A DNA stretch of 64,000 nt from Hymenobacter sp. UV11 (GTDB taxonomy: Bacteria > Bacteroidota > Bacteroidia > Cytophagales > Hymenobacteraceae). Both the position numbers and the translations under genes were made by a program. Below, in pieces: positions 35,342 through 43,652 of this stretch. Numbering within the stretch: the stretch's first letter is position 1; every line of letters starts with the position of its first letter. The notes beneath the pieces are model-generated. The model was not told the origin of the DNA. It was given only the letters and a program-made list of their open reading frames with translations, and searched no databases. The stretch spans positions 310,001 through 374,000 of the forward strand of contig NZ_SRII01000003.1 in the NCBI RefSeq assembly GCF_004684095.1. The letters are read 5' to 3'.

Positions 35342-36058
35342 TTACGGGTTAGTCGACCACAGCCCCGCTTCCTTCACAAAAATGCGCCGGTTCAGCTTCA
35401 ATTGCGAGATGATAAACTCGGCAATATCCTCCGGCTGCATCACCTTATCCGGGTTGCCGTCGGTGAGGTTATTACTGATAGCCAGCTCGGTAGCCACCGT
35501 GCTCGGCGTGAGGGCAGTCACCCGGATGTTGTGCTTGCGCACCTCCTGCATCAGCGATTCGCTGAGCCCCATCACCGCAAATTTCGAGGCGCTATAGGCG
35601 CTGCTGCCCGCCGATGCGCGCAACCCCGAGGTCGAAGAAATATTGATAATGTCGCCCGTCTGCCGCTCAATCATGGCTGGCAGCGCGGCGCGCGTCACGT
35701 AGTACACGCCCAGCAAATTCACCCGAATAATGTGCTCCCAGTCGGCCACCGGCATCTCCAGAAACTTGGCAAACGTGCCGATGCCGGCGTTATTAATTAG
35801 AATATCGAGCGGGCCCAGCTCGCCGGTGATGTGGGCCACGGCGGCGTTCACGGCGGCTTCGTCGGCCACGTCGGCGGTGGCCACGCTGGTTTTCACACCC
35901 AGCTTTTGCAGCTCGGCGGCTACTTCGGCGAGCTGGTCGGCCGAGCGGGCCAATAGGCCTACGTGTACGCCTTCGTGCGCCAGCGCAATGGCCACGGCCT
36001 TGCCGATACCCTTGCCCGCGCCCGTTACGAGGGCGACTTTTCCGGTTAGTTTTTCCAT
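35342..36058 (-). CDS. SDR family NAD(P)-dependent oxidoreductase
   Basis: This 238-residue classical short-chain dehydrogenase has the cofactor motif TGAGKGIG (12-19), the NNAG motif (LINNAGIG) and catalytic Ser141/142, Tyr155 and Lys159 (ISSTSG, YSASK). It is closest to 3-ketoacyl-ACP reductase-like enzymes, but the substrate is not predictable. It is transcribed divergently from a zinc-type quinone oxidoreductase gene, so the two may share control. Confidence 0.93.
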   Translation of the reverse strand: MEKLTGKVALVTGAGKGIGKAVAIALAHEGVHVGLLARSADQLAEVAAELQKLGVKTSVATADVADEAAVNAAVAHITGELGPLDILINNAGIGTFAKFLEMPVADWEHIIRVNLLGVYYVTRAALPAMIERQTGDIINISSTSGLRASAGSSAYSASKFAVMGLSESLMQEVRKHNIRVTALTPSTVATELAISNNLTDGNPDKVMQPEDIAEFIISQLKLNRRIFVKEAGLWSTNP

Positions 36059-36184
36059 GAGAAGAATAAAATGGTCAGGTGAGATAACCCCAGCGTAACC
36101 CGTCCAAGCCGCATTGGGTTAACTACTCAATCGTAATTATCCGGTAGGGCCCTGCCCAACAGAACCTTTTTTAGCTGAATTTCC

Positions 36185-37156
36185 ATGAAAGCCATCGTCA
36201 TTACCCGCCCCGGCGGCCCCGAAGTATTGCAGCTGCAAGAGCGCCCGCGCCCCGTGCCGGCCGCCCACGAAGTGCTCATCAAAGTAAAAGCCATCGGCCT
36301 CAACCGCTCCGACCTAGGCCTGCGCGAGGGCAAGTACGGCGGCGCACTAGTGAACGGCGTGGTGCCCGGCCTCGAAGTAGCTGGCGAGGTGGTCGAGGTG
36401 GGCGCGTCGGCCCCGCGCTGGGGGGTAGGCGACCAGGTGTGCGCCCTGCTCACCGACGGCGCCTACGCTGAGTACGCCGCCATCGACGCCCGCCACTGCC
36501 TGCCCGTGCCCGCCGGCTGGTCACTAGAGGAGGCCGCCAGCCTGCCCGAAACCACCTTTACCGTGTGGTCCAACGTCTTCCAAATGGCCGCCCTGCAGCC
36601 CAGCGAAACCGTGCTAGTGCACGGGGGTAGCAGCGGCATCGGCCTCACCCTCATTCAGATAGCCACGGCGCTGGGCAACAAAGTGCTGGCCACCGCCGGC
36701 ACCGCCGACAAGTGCCGCGACTGCGAGAAATTCGGCGCCGCCCGCTGCGTCAACTACAAGGAAGAAGACTTCGAACAGGCCTTCAAAGAGGAAAAAATCA
36801 ACGTCATCCTCGACATGGTGGGCGGCGACTACACCGCCAAAAACCTGCGCCTGCTCGCCCCCGACGGCCGCCTGCAATACATCAACGCTATGAACGGCCC
36901 CAAAGTCGAGCTCAGCCTGCTCGATATCATGACCAAGCGCCTGCGCCTCAGCGGCAGCATGTTGCGCCCGCGCTCCGCCGAATTCAAAGCCGCATTGGCC
37001 GCCGAGGTCGAAAAGCACGTGTGGCCGCTGGCGGCCAGTGGCCAACTCAAGCCGGTTATCTACAAAACCTTCCCGCTGGCCGAAGCCGCTAAAGCGCAGG
37101 AATTGATGGCCAGCAGCGAGCACATAGGCAAGATTCTGCTGGTGAATGAGGGGTAG
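36185..37156 (+). CDS. NAD(P)H-quinone oxidoreductase (medium-chain, PIG3-like)
   Basis: This 323-residue MDR-family enzyme begins MKAIVITRPGGPEVLQLQE and has the NADPH-binding motif VHGGSSGIGLTLIQIA near residue 145. The segment CRDCEKFGAARCVNYKEEDF and the late DGRLQYI stretch match the quinone oxidoreductase/TP53I3 type, which lacks the structural zinc-binding cysteine lobe. It probably reduces quinones or detoxifies reactive carbonyls in the cytoplasm. It is divergent from the SDR gene and followed by a 39-bp-arm palindrome. Confidence 0.92.
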   Translation: MKAIVITRPGGPEVLQLQERPRPVPAAHEVLIKVKAIGLNRSDLGLREGKYGGALVNGVVPGLEVAGEVVEVGASAPRWGVGDQVCALLTDGAYAEYAAIDARHCLPVPAGWSLEEAASLPETTFTVWSNVFQMAALQPSETVLVHGGSSGIGLTLIQIATALGNKVLATAGTADKCRDCEKFGAARCVNYKEEDFEQAFKEEKINVILDMVGGDYTAKNLRLLAPDGRLQYINAMNGPKVELSLLDIMTKRLRLSGSMLRPRSAEFKAALAAEVEKHVWPLAASGQLKPVIYKTFPLAEAAKAQELMASSEHIGKILLVNEG

Positions 37157-37174
37157 GGAATCGTTTGCCTTGTC

Positions 37175-37264
37175 TGTCATTGCGAGCGCAGCGCGGCAAT
37201 CGCCCCAGAACGAAGCCCGAACGACTCGTTCTGGGGCGATTGCCGCGCTGCGCTCGCAATGACA
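37175..37264. repeat. class B palindromic repeat, 39-bp perfect arms
   Basis: TGTCATTGCGAGCGCAGCGC... (37175-37213) and its exact complement (37226-37264) with a 12-bp loop lie between convergent genes. Confidence 0.92.
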
Positions 37265-37296
37265 AATGGAGCAAGTGATTTAAACGGAGCATCCTA

Positions 37297-37746
37297 TCAC
37301 TTCAGCACCTGCGCCGCGTGTTCCTTCGTATCAGGCCGCTTGATAACCTTCTCAATCAGCCCATCAGCGTCAATTAAAAACGTGGTGCGCACGGTGCCCC
37401 AGTAGGTTTTGCCGTAGTTTTTCTTCTCCTGCCACACGCCGTAGGCGTTCACAATGGCCTTGTCAGCATCGGCAATGAGCGGGAAATGCAGGTCGTATTT
37501 CGCCGCGAACTTGCCATGCGAGGCCGCGTCGTCGGTGCTCACGCCGACTACTTTGATGCCCTGGGCGGCGAGCTGGCCCTCGTTGTCGCGCAGGTTACAG
37601 GCCTGGGCGGTGCAGCCGGGCGTATCGTCCTTGGGGTAGAAGTAGAGCGCCACGCGCTGGCCGCGCAGGCTGCTCAGCGTGAGGGGGTTGCCGTGCTGGT
37701 CGGGGGCCGTGAAATCGGGGGCGGCGGTGCCGGGTTCGGGAAGCAT
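37297..37746 (-). CDS. bcp: thioredoxin-dependent thiol peroxidase (Bcp/PrxQ)
   Basis: This 149-residue peroxiredoxin reduces hydrogen peroxide and organic peroxides with thioredoxin. The peroxidatic Cys45 and resolving Cys50 are in KDDTPGCTAQACNLRD, the atypical 2-Cys spacing of PrxQ. GTVRTTFLIDADG near the C-terminus holds the conserved Arg. It is a single gene, convergent with the quinone oxidoreductase. Confidence 0.95.
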   Translation of the reverse strand: MLPEPGTAAPDFTAPDQHGNPLTLSSLRGQRVALYFYPKDDTPGCTAQACNLRDNEGQLAAQGIKVVGVSTDDAASHGKFAAKYDLHFPLIADADKAIVNAYGVWQEKKNYGKTYWGTVRTTFLIDADGLIEKVIKRPDTKEHAAQVLK

Positions 37747-37811
37747 CTCTTTTGAATTATGAGTTATGAATTAGGAGTTATGAGTCGTTTGTCCACGCTA
37801 GTCGTTCGGAT

Positions 37812-37842
37812 GCGATTGCCTCGCTGCGCTCGCAATGACAAA
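37812..37842. repeat. solo arm of class B repeat
   Basis: GCGATTGCCTCGCTGCGCTC...TGACAAA matches the right arm of the class B palindromes but has no partner arm nearby. It lies between the bcp start and the M23 peptidase stop. Confidence 0.75.
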
Positions 37843-37864
37843 CCATTGGAAGACAAAAATTTCC

Positions 37865-39916
37865 TTACAGCTTCAGCGGGATAACTCGTTTATTGCCAAC
37901 CTGGTCGGTGAGCCGCAGCTCAGCAGCACCGTGCAGCGCAGGCCCCAGCGTATCGCCGGCCACGGTGAAGAGGGTAGCATTCTTATACTCGTAGCGCAGC
38001 AGCCGGAAGCGCCCGCCAATCAGCAGCTTATACGAGCTCAGGCCCGACATATCGTCGCCCACCCGGAACAGCAGTTGCCCGCCCGCGCGGCTCAGCAGCT
38101 GGGCCGTGGGTGCCTTGGTATCGGTGTAAAGCCGGAACTGGCCAAACTGCTTCAGATTGGCCGAAAGCTGGGTGCTGTCGGCGTTCCAGAGGCCGCCCGC
38201 GTAGGCCCGGCCGCCGTTGGCCGACACACTGTAGATGGCGGTGCGGCGGCGTTCGGCGGGGGGGGTAGTGGGCTTCAGCGTGAGGCGTAGGGGTAGGTAG
38301 AGCGGCACCAGCGGCGAGCCGATGGTCCAGCTTTCGGGGGCCGTGGGCCCGGCGTCGGCTCGGTGCAGGGTGTTGAGATAAAGCGGCGAAAACAGCGTTT
38401 GCGGTCCAAAAACAAGGTTGGCGTAGGGCGTGGCGTAGCTCATTTCCTTGCCGGCCGGTATCATCGCTTGGCGGTCGAATACCTGGTGCACGCTGCCCAG
38501 CAGCAGCGAGTCGGGCAGGCCGGCGCGCAGGTCGTAGAGGTAGGTGGTGGCCGCGCCCATCGAGTAGCTGGGGCGCAGCGCCAGCTGCCGGCCGCCGCGC
38601 CGCAGCAGCAGGTACTGCGGCTGGCCGGTGGTATCGGTAGGGGCATTCAGCGCGGTGGCGCGCAGCAGGTTGCGCGTTATATCGTAGCTGAGCTTGGGCC
38701 GGGCGCCGGGGGTAGGAGCCGCGCCGGACAGCCGGACGTAGTCGGTGGGCTGGTCGCCGCGCAGCACCAGCCGCGCCGTGGCCTTGTTGTTGTACGCATC
38801 AGCCAGCTCAAAATCAACGGTGTACACCTTGCCCGCTTCCACGTCGAGCTTGCCCTGGCCGATGCCGGGCGGGGTGTAAAAGGGCAGGTCGTTGCTCTCC
38901 TCTACCCACAGCTTTTGCAGCGTGCGGCCGCTGGTGCGGGCATAAGCATAGTCCACGAAGTTGTTGACCTGCCGCGTGCCGCTCGGAAACGGTACGGCGT
39001 CAATCACGTGCTGGTAGTGGGGCTGGCCGTTCACGCGCACCGTCACGCGCTGGATACCGTTCTTGTTCCAGGCCCCATCAAACCTATCGAAGCCCTGCAG
39101 CAGCAGCCCGACTTGCCCAAAGCACGAAACCGTATCGGGCCACACCGTAGCCGCGCCCGGCGCGGGCTGCACCTTTGGCACCAGCAGCGCCCGCTCGAAG
39201 CGCCCGCGCACCCGCGCGCCAATGGCCAGCGGCTCTACGGCCAGCGCCTGCAGGGTAGGGCCAGTATGGTCCTGGATTTCGGGGAAGCCGCCCCACTGCA
39301 AGGGGTTTAGCTGGCGGTCCTGGGCGTCGCGCACTTCCCAGTGCACGTGCGGGCCGGCCGAGCCGCCGGTGTTGCCCGATAGCGCCACTTCCTCGCCGCG
39401 CCGCACCGGAAACCGGCCCTTATCAAAGAATAGCTCCAGCTCGTAGGTCTGCTTCTCGTATTGCTGGCGCAGCAGCTCGGACCCCACGGCTCCCTCAAAC
39501 TTGTTGAGGTGACCGTATACGGTGGTCAGGCCATTAGGATGAGTGATATACAGCACGTTGCCGTAGCCAAAAGCCGATTGCTTGAGGCGCGAGATGTAGC
39601 CATCGGCCGAGGCAAACACGGGCTTATTGACCCCGCCGCCCGTCTTGATGTCGAGGCCGCCGTGGAAGTGGTTGGGCCGCAGTTCGCCCATGCTGGCCGC
39701 CAGAAACCCCGGCTGCCCAGGGGCAATTGGAAACAGGAAGTAGCCGGCCGGCACGTCCACCTTGCCCGCGGCCGCGGCCGCCTTTATCGGGCCGCTCACG
39801 CGGCGCGTGGTGGTGTCGTCCTGCCCGTCGTCCTGGCCGTGGCCGCTGGTAGCCAGCAATAATAAGCCGCCGAGCGCCGGCAGCGATAGCCAGCGCACTA
39901 ATTTGATAGTCAACAA
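37865..39916 (-). CDS. M23 family metallopeptidase (LytM-type)
   Basis: The 683-residue exported protein has a signal peptide near the N-terminus (LPALGGLLLLATSGHGQ). The LytM/M23 domain (about 65-200) shows NHFHGGLDIKTGG (zinc His and Asp), VYGHLNKF and GPHVHWEVRD, the last His-x-His. M23 enzymes cut peptidoglycan cross-bridges or act as activators. The remaining 480 residues are a large beta-rich region without a recognised domain. The M23 domain placed first followed by a long beta part is usual for Bacteroidota envelope peptidases. Confidence 0.92.
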   Translation of the reverse strand: MLTIKLVRWLSLPALGGLLLLATSGHGQDDGQDDTTTRRVSGPIKAAAAAGKVDVPAGYFLFPIAPGQPGFLAASMGELRPNHFHGGLDIKTGGGVNKPVFASADGYISRLKQSAFGYGNVLYITHPNGLTTVYGHLNKFEGAVGSELLRQQYEKQTYELELFFDKGRFPVRRGEEVALSGNTGGSAGPHVHWEVRDAQDRQLNPLQWGGFPEIQDHTGPTLQALAVEPLAIGARVRGRFERALLVPKVQPAPGAATVWPDTVSCFGQVGLLLQGFDRFDGAWNKNGIQRVTVRVNGQPHYQHVIDAVPFPSGTRQVNNFVDYAYARTSGRTLQKLWVEESNDLPFYTPPGIGQGKLDVEAGKVYTVDFELADAYNNKATARLVLRGDQPTDYVRLSGAAPTPGARPKLSYDITRNLLRATALNAPTDTTGQPQYLLLRRGGRQLALRPSYSMGAATTYLYDLRAGLPDSLLLGSVHQVFDRQAMIPAGKEMSYATPYANLVFGPQTLFSPLYLNTLHRADAGPTAPESWTIGSPLVPLYLPLRLTLKPTTPPAERRRTAIYSVSANGGRAYAGGLWNADSTQLSANLKQFGQFRLYTDTKAPTAQLLSRAGGQLLFRVGDDMSGLSSYKLLIGGRFRLLRYEYKNATLFTVAGDTLGPALHGAAELRLTDQVGNKRVIPLKL

Positions 39917-39929
39917 AATAATGAGTAGG

Positions 39930-40015
39930 GTAAGCTTTAGCTTGCCGTTGCTGGTAACGCAGGCCAGCAGTTTTTTATATCAAAATGACGCACAATACGG
40001 CAAGCTAAAGCTTAC
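39930..40015. repeat. inverted repeat, 18-bp perfect arms
   Basis: GTAAGCTTTAGCTTGCCG (39930-39947) and its complement (39998-40015) surround a 50-bp loop containing TTTTTTATAT. The sequence is unlike the class A and B elements. It lies between the FAH-family stop and the M23 start. Confidence 0.85.
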
Positions 40016-40024
40016 CGCACAGCC

Positions 40025-40639
40025 CTACCGCACGGGCACTTCCAGGATTTTCTCGCCTTCGAGGTAGCCCACCAGCTCGTCGCCGGGCTGCACCGGGCCT
40101 ACCCCGGCGGGCGTGCCCGTAAAAATGAGGTCGCCCTGCTTGAGGGTAATGTACTGCGACACGAACGCGATAATCTTGGCAAACGGGTGTAGCATCAGCC
40201 CCGAATTGCCCTGCTGGCGCACCTCGCCGTTCACTTCGAGCTTAAAATTGATATTGGCAAAATCGGTGAAGTCGGCCACCGGCTTGAAGGTGGGCGAGAT
40301 GGGCGCCGAGCCGTCGAAGGCCTTGGCTAGCTCCCAGGGCAGGCCTTTTTTCTTGAGCTCGCTCTGCAGGTCGCGGGCCGTGAAGTCGATACCCAGGCCG
40401 ATGGCGTCGAAGTAGGTGTGGGCAAATTTCTCCTCAATGTGGCGGCCGTTTTTGCACACGCGCAGCACCAGTTCTAGCTCGTGGTGCACGTCTTTCGAAA
40501 AATCGGGCACGAAAAATGGCTGGCCGCGCTGCACTAGCGCAGTTTCGGGCTTGAGGAAAATGACGGGGGCGGCGGGCGTTTCGTTGTGCAGCTCGGCAAT
40601 ATGGTCGGCGTAGTTGCGGCCGATGCAGATAATTTTCAT
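40025..40639 (-). CDS. fumarylacetoacetate hydrolase family protein
   Basis: From the ATG at 40639 the product has 204 residues (MKIICIGRNYADHIAELHNE), the compact FAH fold. FLKPETALV, HHELELVLRVCK (metal-binding Glu pair) and GLGIDFTARDLQ (metal Asp) are typical of the acylpyruvase/2-hydroxyhepta-diene-dioate isomerase type such as FAHD1. It probably cleaves or isomerises beta-diketo acids in the cytoplasm. A longer frame to 40801 adds an atypical N-terminus and is rejected. The exact substrate is unknown. Confidence 0.92.
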   Translation of the reverse strand: MKIICIGRNYADHIAELHNETPAAPVIFLKPETALVQRGQPFFVPDFSKDVHHELELVLRVCKNGRHIEEKFAHTYFDAIGLGIDFTARDLQSELKKKGLPWELAKAFDGSAPISPTFKPVADFTDFANINFKLEVNGEVRQQGNSGLMLHPFAKIIAFVSQYITLKQGDLIFTGTPAGVGPVQPGDELVGYLEGEKILEVPVR

Positions 40640-40836
40640 GGACGGAGATAGCGAAAAAAGAGGGGGGTAGGGCGGCGCGGCGCGGCCCGGCGGCTGGTCT
40701 TGCCACCACAAAGTAAACATTTCCCCCGCCCGGTTGCGTATAGCTACTAGTACCCGGCTGCTAAAATAGTCCTGAACCAGCAGTTGGCCGGGCAGCTTCA
40801 CACGCCCTATTTTCCTACCCTTACGCTACTTTTTTC

Positions 40837-41631
40837 ATGCTTAAGAATTTCCTACTTGCCTCCAGCCTGCTGCTTGCCGCCGGCTGCACCACCGTACCCA
40901 TTACAGGCCGCCGCCAGCTCAGTCTAGTGTCAGATAGCGAGATGAATACGCTGGCCATCACGCAGTACAAGCAAACCCTGGGCGAGGCCAAGCTCTCGAC
41001 CAACTCGGCCGATGTGGCGGAGGTGCGGCGCGTGGGCCAGCGCATTTCGCAGGCCGTAGAGCAGTACTTCAAACAGCAGGGCCAGTCGGCGCAGCTCGAA
41101 GGCTACCAGTGGGAATTTAACCTCATCGACGACCCTAAGACGGTGAATGCCTGGTGTATGCCCGGTGGCAAAGTAGCCGTGTACTCGGGCATTTTGCCGA
41201 TTACGAAGGATGAGAATGGCCTGGCCGTGGTGATGTCGCACGAAATTTCGCACGCCGTGGCCAAGCACGGGGCCGAGCGCATGAGCGACCAACTGGCGGC
41301 CCAGGTAGGCGGCGCGGCGCTCTCCACGGCCCTCTCGCAAAACCCGACTACCACCAAAAGCCTGTTTCTGACCGCCGTGGGTGGTGCCAGCCAGGTAGGC
41401 ATGCTCGCCTTCAGCCGCCGCCAGGAAAGTGAGGCCGACCACCTGGGCCTGATTTTTATGGCCATGGCGGGGTATAATCCTGAAGGTGCCGTACCGTTTT
41501 GGGAGCGCATGGCCGCTCAAAGCCAGGGCGGTACGCCCGAATTTCTCTCGGACCACCCCGCCGATGCCACCCGCATTGCCGACATCAAAAGCCTGCTGCC
41601 CGAGGCCATGAAATATTATAAGCCGCGCTAA
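40837..41631 (+). CDS. M48 family metallopeptidase lipoprotein
   Basis: This 264-residue protein starts MLKNFLLASSLLLAAGCTT, a clear lipobox (Cys17). The M48 domain has the zinc motif HEISH (His135 to His139) in VVMSHEISHAVAKHGAERMS and a downstream Glu in RRQESEADHLGL. The typical TVPITGRRQLSLVSDSEM segment follows the Cys. It resembles BepA/LoiP-type periplasmic proteases that help outer-membrane quality control. It stands alone, followed by a small lipoprotein gene in the same direction. Confidence 0.93.
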   Translation: MLKNFLLASSLLLAAGCTTVPITGRRQLSLVSDSEMNTLAITQYKQTLGEAKLSTNSADVAEVRRVGQRISQAVEQYFKQQGQSAQLEGYQWEFNLIDDPKTVNAWCMPGGKVAVYSGILPITKDENGLAVVMSHEISHAVAKHGAERMSDQLAAQVGGAALSTALSQNPTTTKSLFLTAVGGASQVGMLAFSRRQESEADHLGLIFMAMAGYNPEGAVPFWERMAAQSQGGTPEFLSDHPADATRIADIKSLLPEAMKYYKPR

Positions 41632-41738
41632 GTGGCGCAGATTAGGCACGATAGATGGAGCGCACGGCGTTAAGCTACCGTAGGTTGCTGCGCTACCTAC
41701 CAGCTGCAATCAAAATTCATAAAATTATACTTCGTGTA

Positions 41739-42344
41739 ATGAGCGCCTTGTCTCGCCTATTTGGGTTGCTGCTACTGGGAATGCTCAGCGGCTTGCTGCT
41801 GCTGACCTCGTGCGAAACTACCCGTAACCGCGAAAAAACTGCCCCCGTGGCAAAAGCCGAGCGGGTAGGTGACCTGCCGGGCGCGGCCTTATCGGGCGCG
41901 GCTAACAGCCGTCAGATTATGCGGCTCGACAACAAAGGAGCGGTTAAGTACAAAATGGGGCAGGCCACGCTGGCGTCGGCGCTCATCCGGCAGTTTCACG
42001 ACGGCACGGTTATCGACAACGTGCAGGTGCGCAAGGCACCGGGGAGCGAGGCTGCCAACCCGGTGTACTACCTCATCGGCCTGGGGCATAATAATGGCAG
42101 CTACCGCGCCATTGCCCTGCCCTTGCGCGGCACCGACGACAGCACGTACTACCTCTCGCCCAAGGCCAGCCGCTACGTTATTTCGGGGGTAGGCTGCCCC
42201 AATTGCTACTTCGATTTTGAAGACGGCCACATCATTGGCACCACCTGCGACGATAATTCGGGCGGCAGCAGCTGCAGCCTCAAAGTGTTGCAGGAGAATG
42301 AGGTATTTGTCTCGGCCGCGCCCGATAAGCGCCGGGCCAAATGA
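41739..42344 (+). CDS. lipoprotein, unknown function
   Basis: From the ATG at 41739 the product has 201 residues with lipobox LLLLTSCET. An upstream start at 41655 is possible but would bury the signal. The mature part has an alternating hydrophobic pattern (YYLIGLGHNNGSYRAIALPL) and a Cys-rich end (GVGCPNCYFDFED, GTTCDDNSGGSSCSL) with four Cys, possibly two disulfides. The last codons overlap the ATG of a 33-codon reading frame in an ATGA arrangement. No family is recognised. Confidence 0.72.
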   Translation: MSALSRLFGLLLLGMLSGLLLLTSCETTRNREKTAPVAKAERVGDLPGAALSGAANSRQIMRLDNKGAVKYKMGQATLASALIRQFHDGTVIDNVQVRKAPGSEAANPVYYLIGLGHNNGSYRAIALPLRGTDDSTYYLSPKASRYVISGVGCPNCYFDFEDGHIIGTTCDDNSGGSSCSLKVLQENEVFVSAAPDKRRAK

Positions 42345-42442
42345 GCCGCGCCGCCAAATGGGCCCTGCGCCTGAGCCTGGTAGCCCTGGCCGTGCTGCTC
42401 ACCAACGATAGCGGCCGCCCTACCCCCCCACGCAAGCCGTGA
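42341..42442 (+). CDS. candidate 33-aa single-span membrane peptide
   Basis: The reading frame starts at the ATGA overlap with the preceding lipoprotein stop and reads MSRAAKWALRLSLVALAVLL then TNDSGRPTPPRKP. A basic N-terminus, one hydrophobic segment and a basic Pro-rich C-terminus form a plausible small membrane protein. The coupled start supports translation. It is too short to judge by coding statistics. Confidence 0.35.
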   Translation: MSRAAKWALRLSLVALAVLLTNDSGRPTPPRKP

Positions 42443-42455
42443 AGGAAGTAAAAGT

Positions 42456-42510
42456 GAAAAGTCAAAAAGCACGTCACTCCAAGCTTGGAATGACGTGCTT
42501 TTTGACTTTC
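42456..42510. repeat. inverted repeat/terminator at nagA end
   Basis: GAAAAGTCAAAAAGCACGTC... and its near-perfect complement meet at AAGCTT, giving an almost loopless palindrome of about 55 bp. It covers the nagA stop codon and lies between convergent genes, with T-runs on both strands. Confidence 0.85.
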
Positions 42511-43627
42511 AAGCCGAATGCCACTCGCCGCCGAGCACTGTGGCGTGAGCTTGAAAGTCGTTGTCAAACAAACACATATCGGCCCGGTAGCCGGGCGCGA
42601 TGCGGCCAATTTCGTGCGCCAGGCCCACCACCCGCGCCGGGTAGAGCGAGGCCATGCGCAGCGCCTCGGCCAGCGGCAGGCCCACGTGCCGCACGCAGTT
42701 TTGCACGGCCGTGAGCATAGTCAGTGCCGAGCCGGCCAGCGTACCGTTTTCATCCACAAAATGGTCGCCCTGCTGGTGAAAGCGGTAGGCGCCGACGGTG
42801 CCGGCCTCCACCGCGTCGGTGGTGAGAAACAGCCGCTCGCCCATCACTTTCTGGCTCACGCGGGCCGCCGCGTAGGCGCAGTGCACGCCATCGACGATGA
42901 TGCTGGCGTAGGCCGCCGGGTGGTCGTACACGGCGCCCACCAGCCCCGGCGCCCGGCTCTCGAAGCCCGACATGGCATTGAATAAGTGGGTAGTGGTGGT
43001 GAACCCGTTGCCAAATGCCGCCGCGGCCCGCTCGTAGGTGGCCGCCGAGTGGCCCGCCGACAGCACCACGCCCGCCGCCCGCAGCCGGGCCACCACGGCC
43101 GCGCTCACCCGCTCGGGCGCCAGCGTCATGAAGCACAGGGCGCCGTCGGCCTCGGCTAGTAGCTCGTCAATATCCCGGGGGGTAGGGATTTGAATAAACT
43201 CCTCCCGGTGCGCGCCCTTCTTGGCGGGGTTGATGTACGGCCCCTCCAGGTGCAGGCCCAGCAGGCCCGGCATGGTGGGCAGGGCCGCCCGCACGGTGGC
43301 CAGCGCCTCGCGCATCAGGGCGGGCGGACTGGTGGGCAAGCAGGGCAAAAAGCTGGTGGTGCCGTGGCGCAGCGTGTGCGCCCGCAGCCCGGCCAGCACC
43401 GGGGGGGTAGGGGCCACCGAAAACAGCACCCCGCCGCCATAAATCTGCAAATCGACGAAGCCGGGGCTCAGGTGCAGGCCGCGGCCGTCGCGTCGGGGCA
43501 CGTCGGGCGGTAGCTCGCCCGCCGTCGGCAGCACCGCCTCAATGCGGTCGCCGTTGATGAGCACGGCGTGGTCGGGCAGCACCTCGGTGCCGGTGTACAC
43601 GGTGCAGGGCGTGAGCAGGTAGCGCAT
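42509..43627 (-). CDS. nagA: N-acetylglucosamine-6-phosphate deacetylase
   Basis: This enzyme removes acetate from GlcNAc-6-phosphate in amino-sugar and cell-wall recycling. From the ATG at 43627 it has 372 residues (MRYLLTPCTVYTGTEVL). Typical motifs are GFVDLQIYGGG, HLEGPYINPAKKGAH, LSAGHSAATYERA, TTTHLFNAM and FLTTDAVEAG. The gene begins 26 bp after the mpl stop, so the two probably form an operon for recycled wall material. No nagB is in the window. Confidence 0.94.
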   Translation of the reverse strand: MRYLLTPCTVYTGTEVLPDHAVLINGDRIEAVLPTAGELPPDVPRRDGRGLHLSPGFVDLQIYGGGVLFSVAPTPPVLAGLRAHTLRHGTTSFLPCLPTSPPALMREALATVRAALPTMPGLLGLHLEGPYINPAKKGAHREEFIQIPTPRDIDELLAEADGALCFMTLAPERVSAAVVARLRAAGVVLSAGHSAATYERAAAAFGNGFTTTTHLFNAMSGFESRAPGLVGAVYDHPAAYASIIVDGVHCAYAAARVSQKVMGERLFLTTDAVEAGTVGAYRFHQQGDHFVDENGTLAGSALTMLTAVQNCVRHVGLPLAEALRMASLYPARVVGLAHEIGRIAPGYRADMCLFDNDFQAHATVLGGEWHSA

Positions 43628-43652
43628 GGGTCGCGGCGAAAGGGTAATAAGG

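Noticed and set aside
38363..39310. 315-codon rightward reading frame
   Set aside because: Antisense to the M23 peptidase gene, with no homology.
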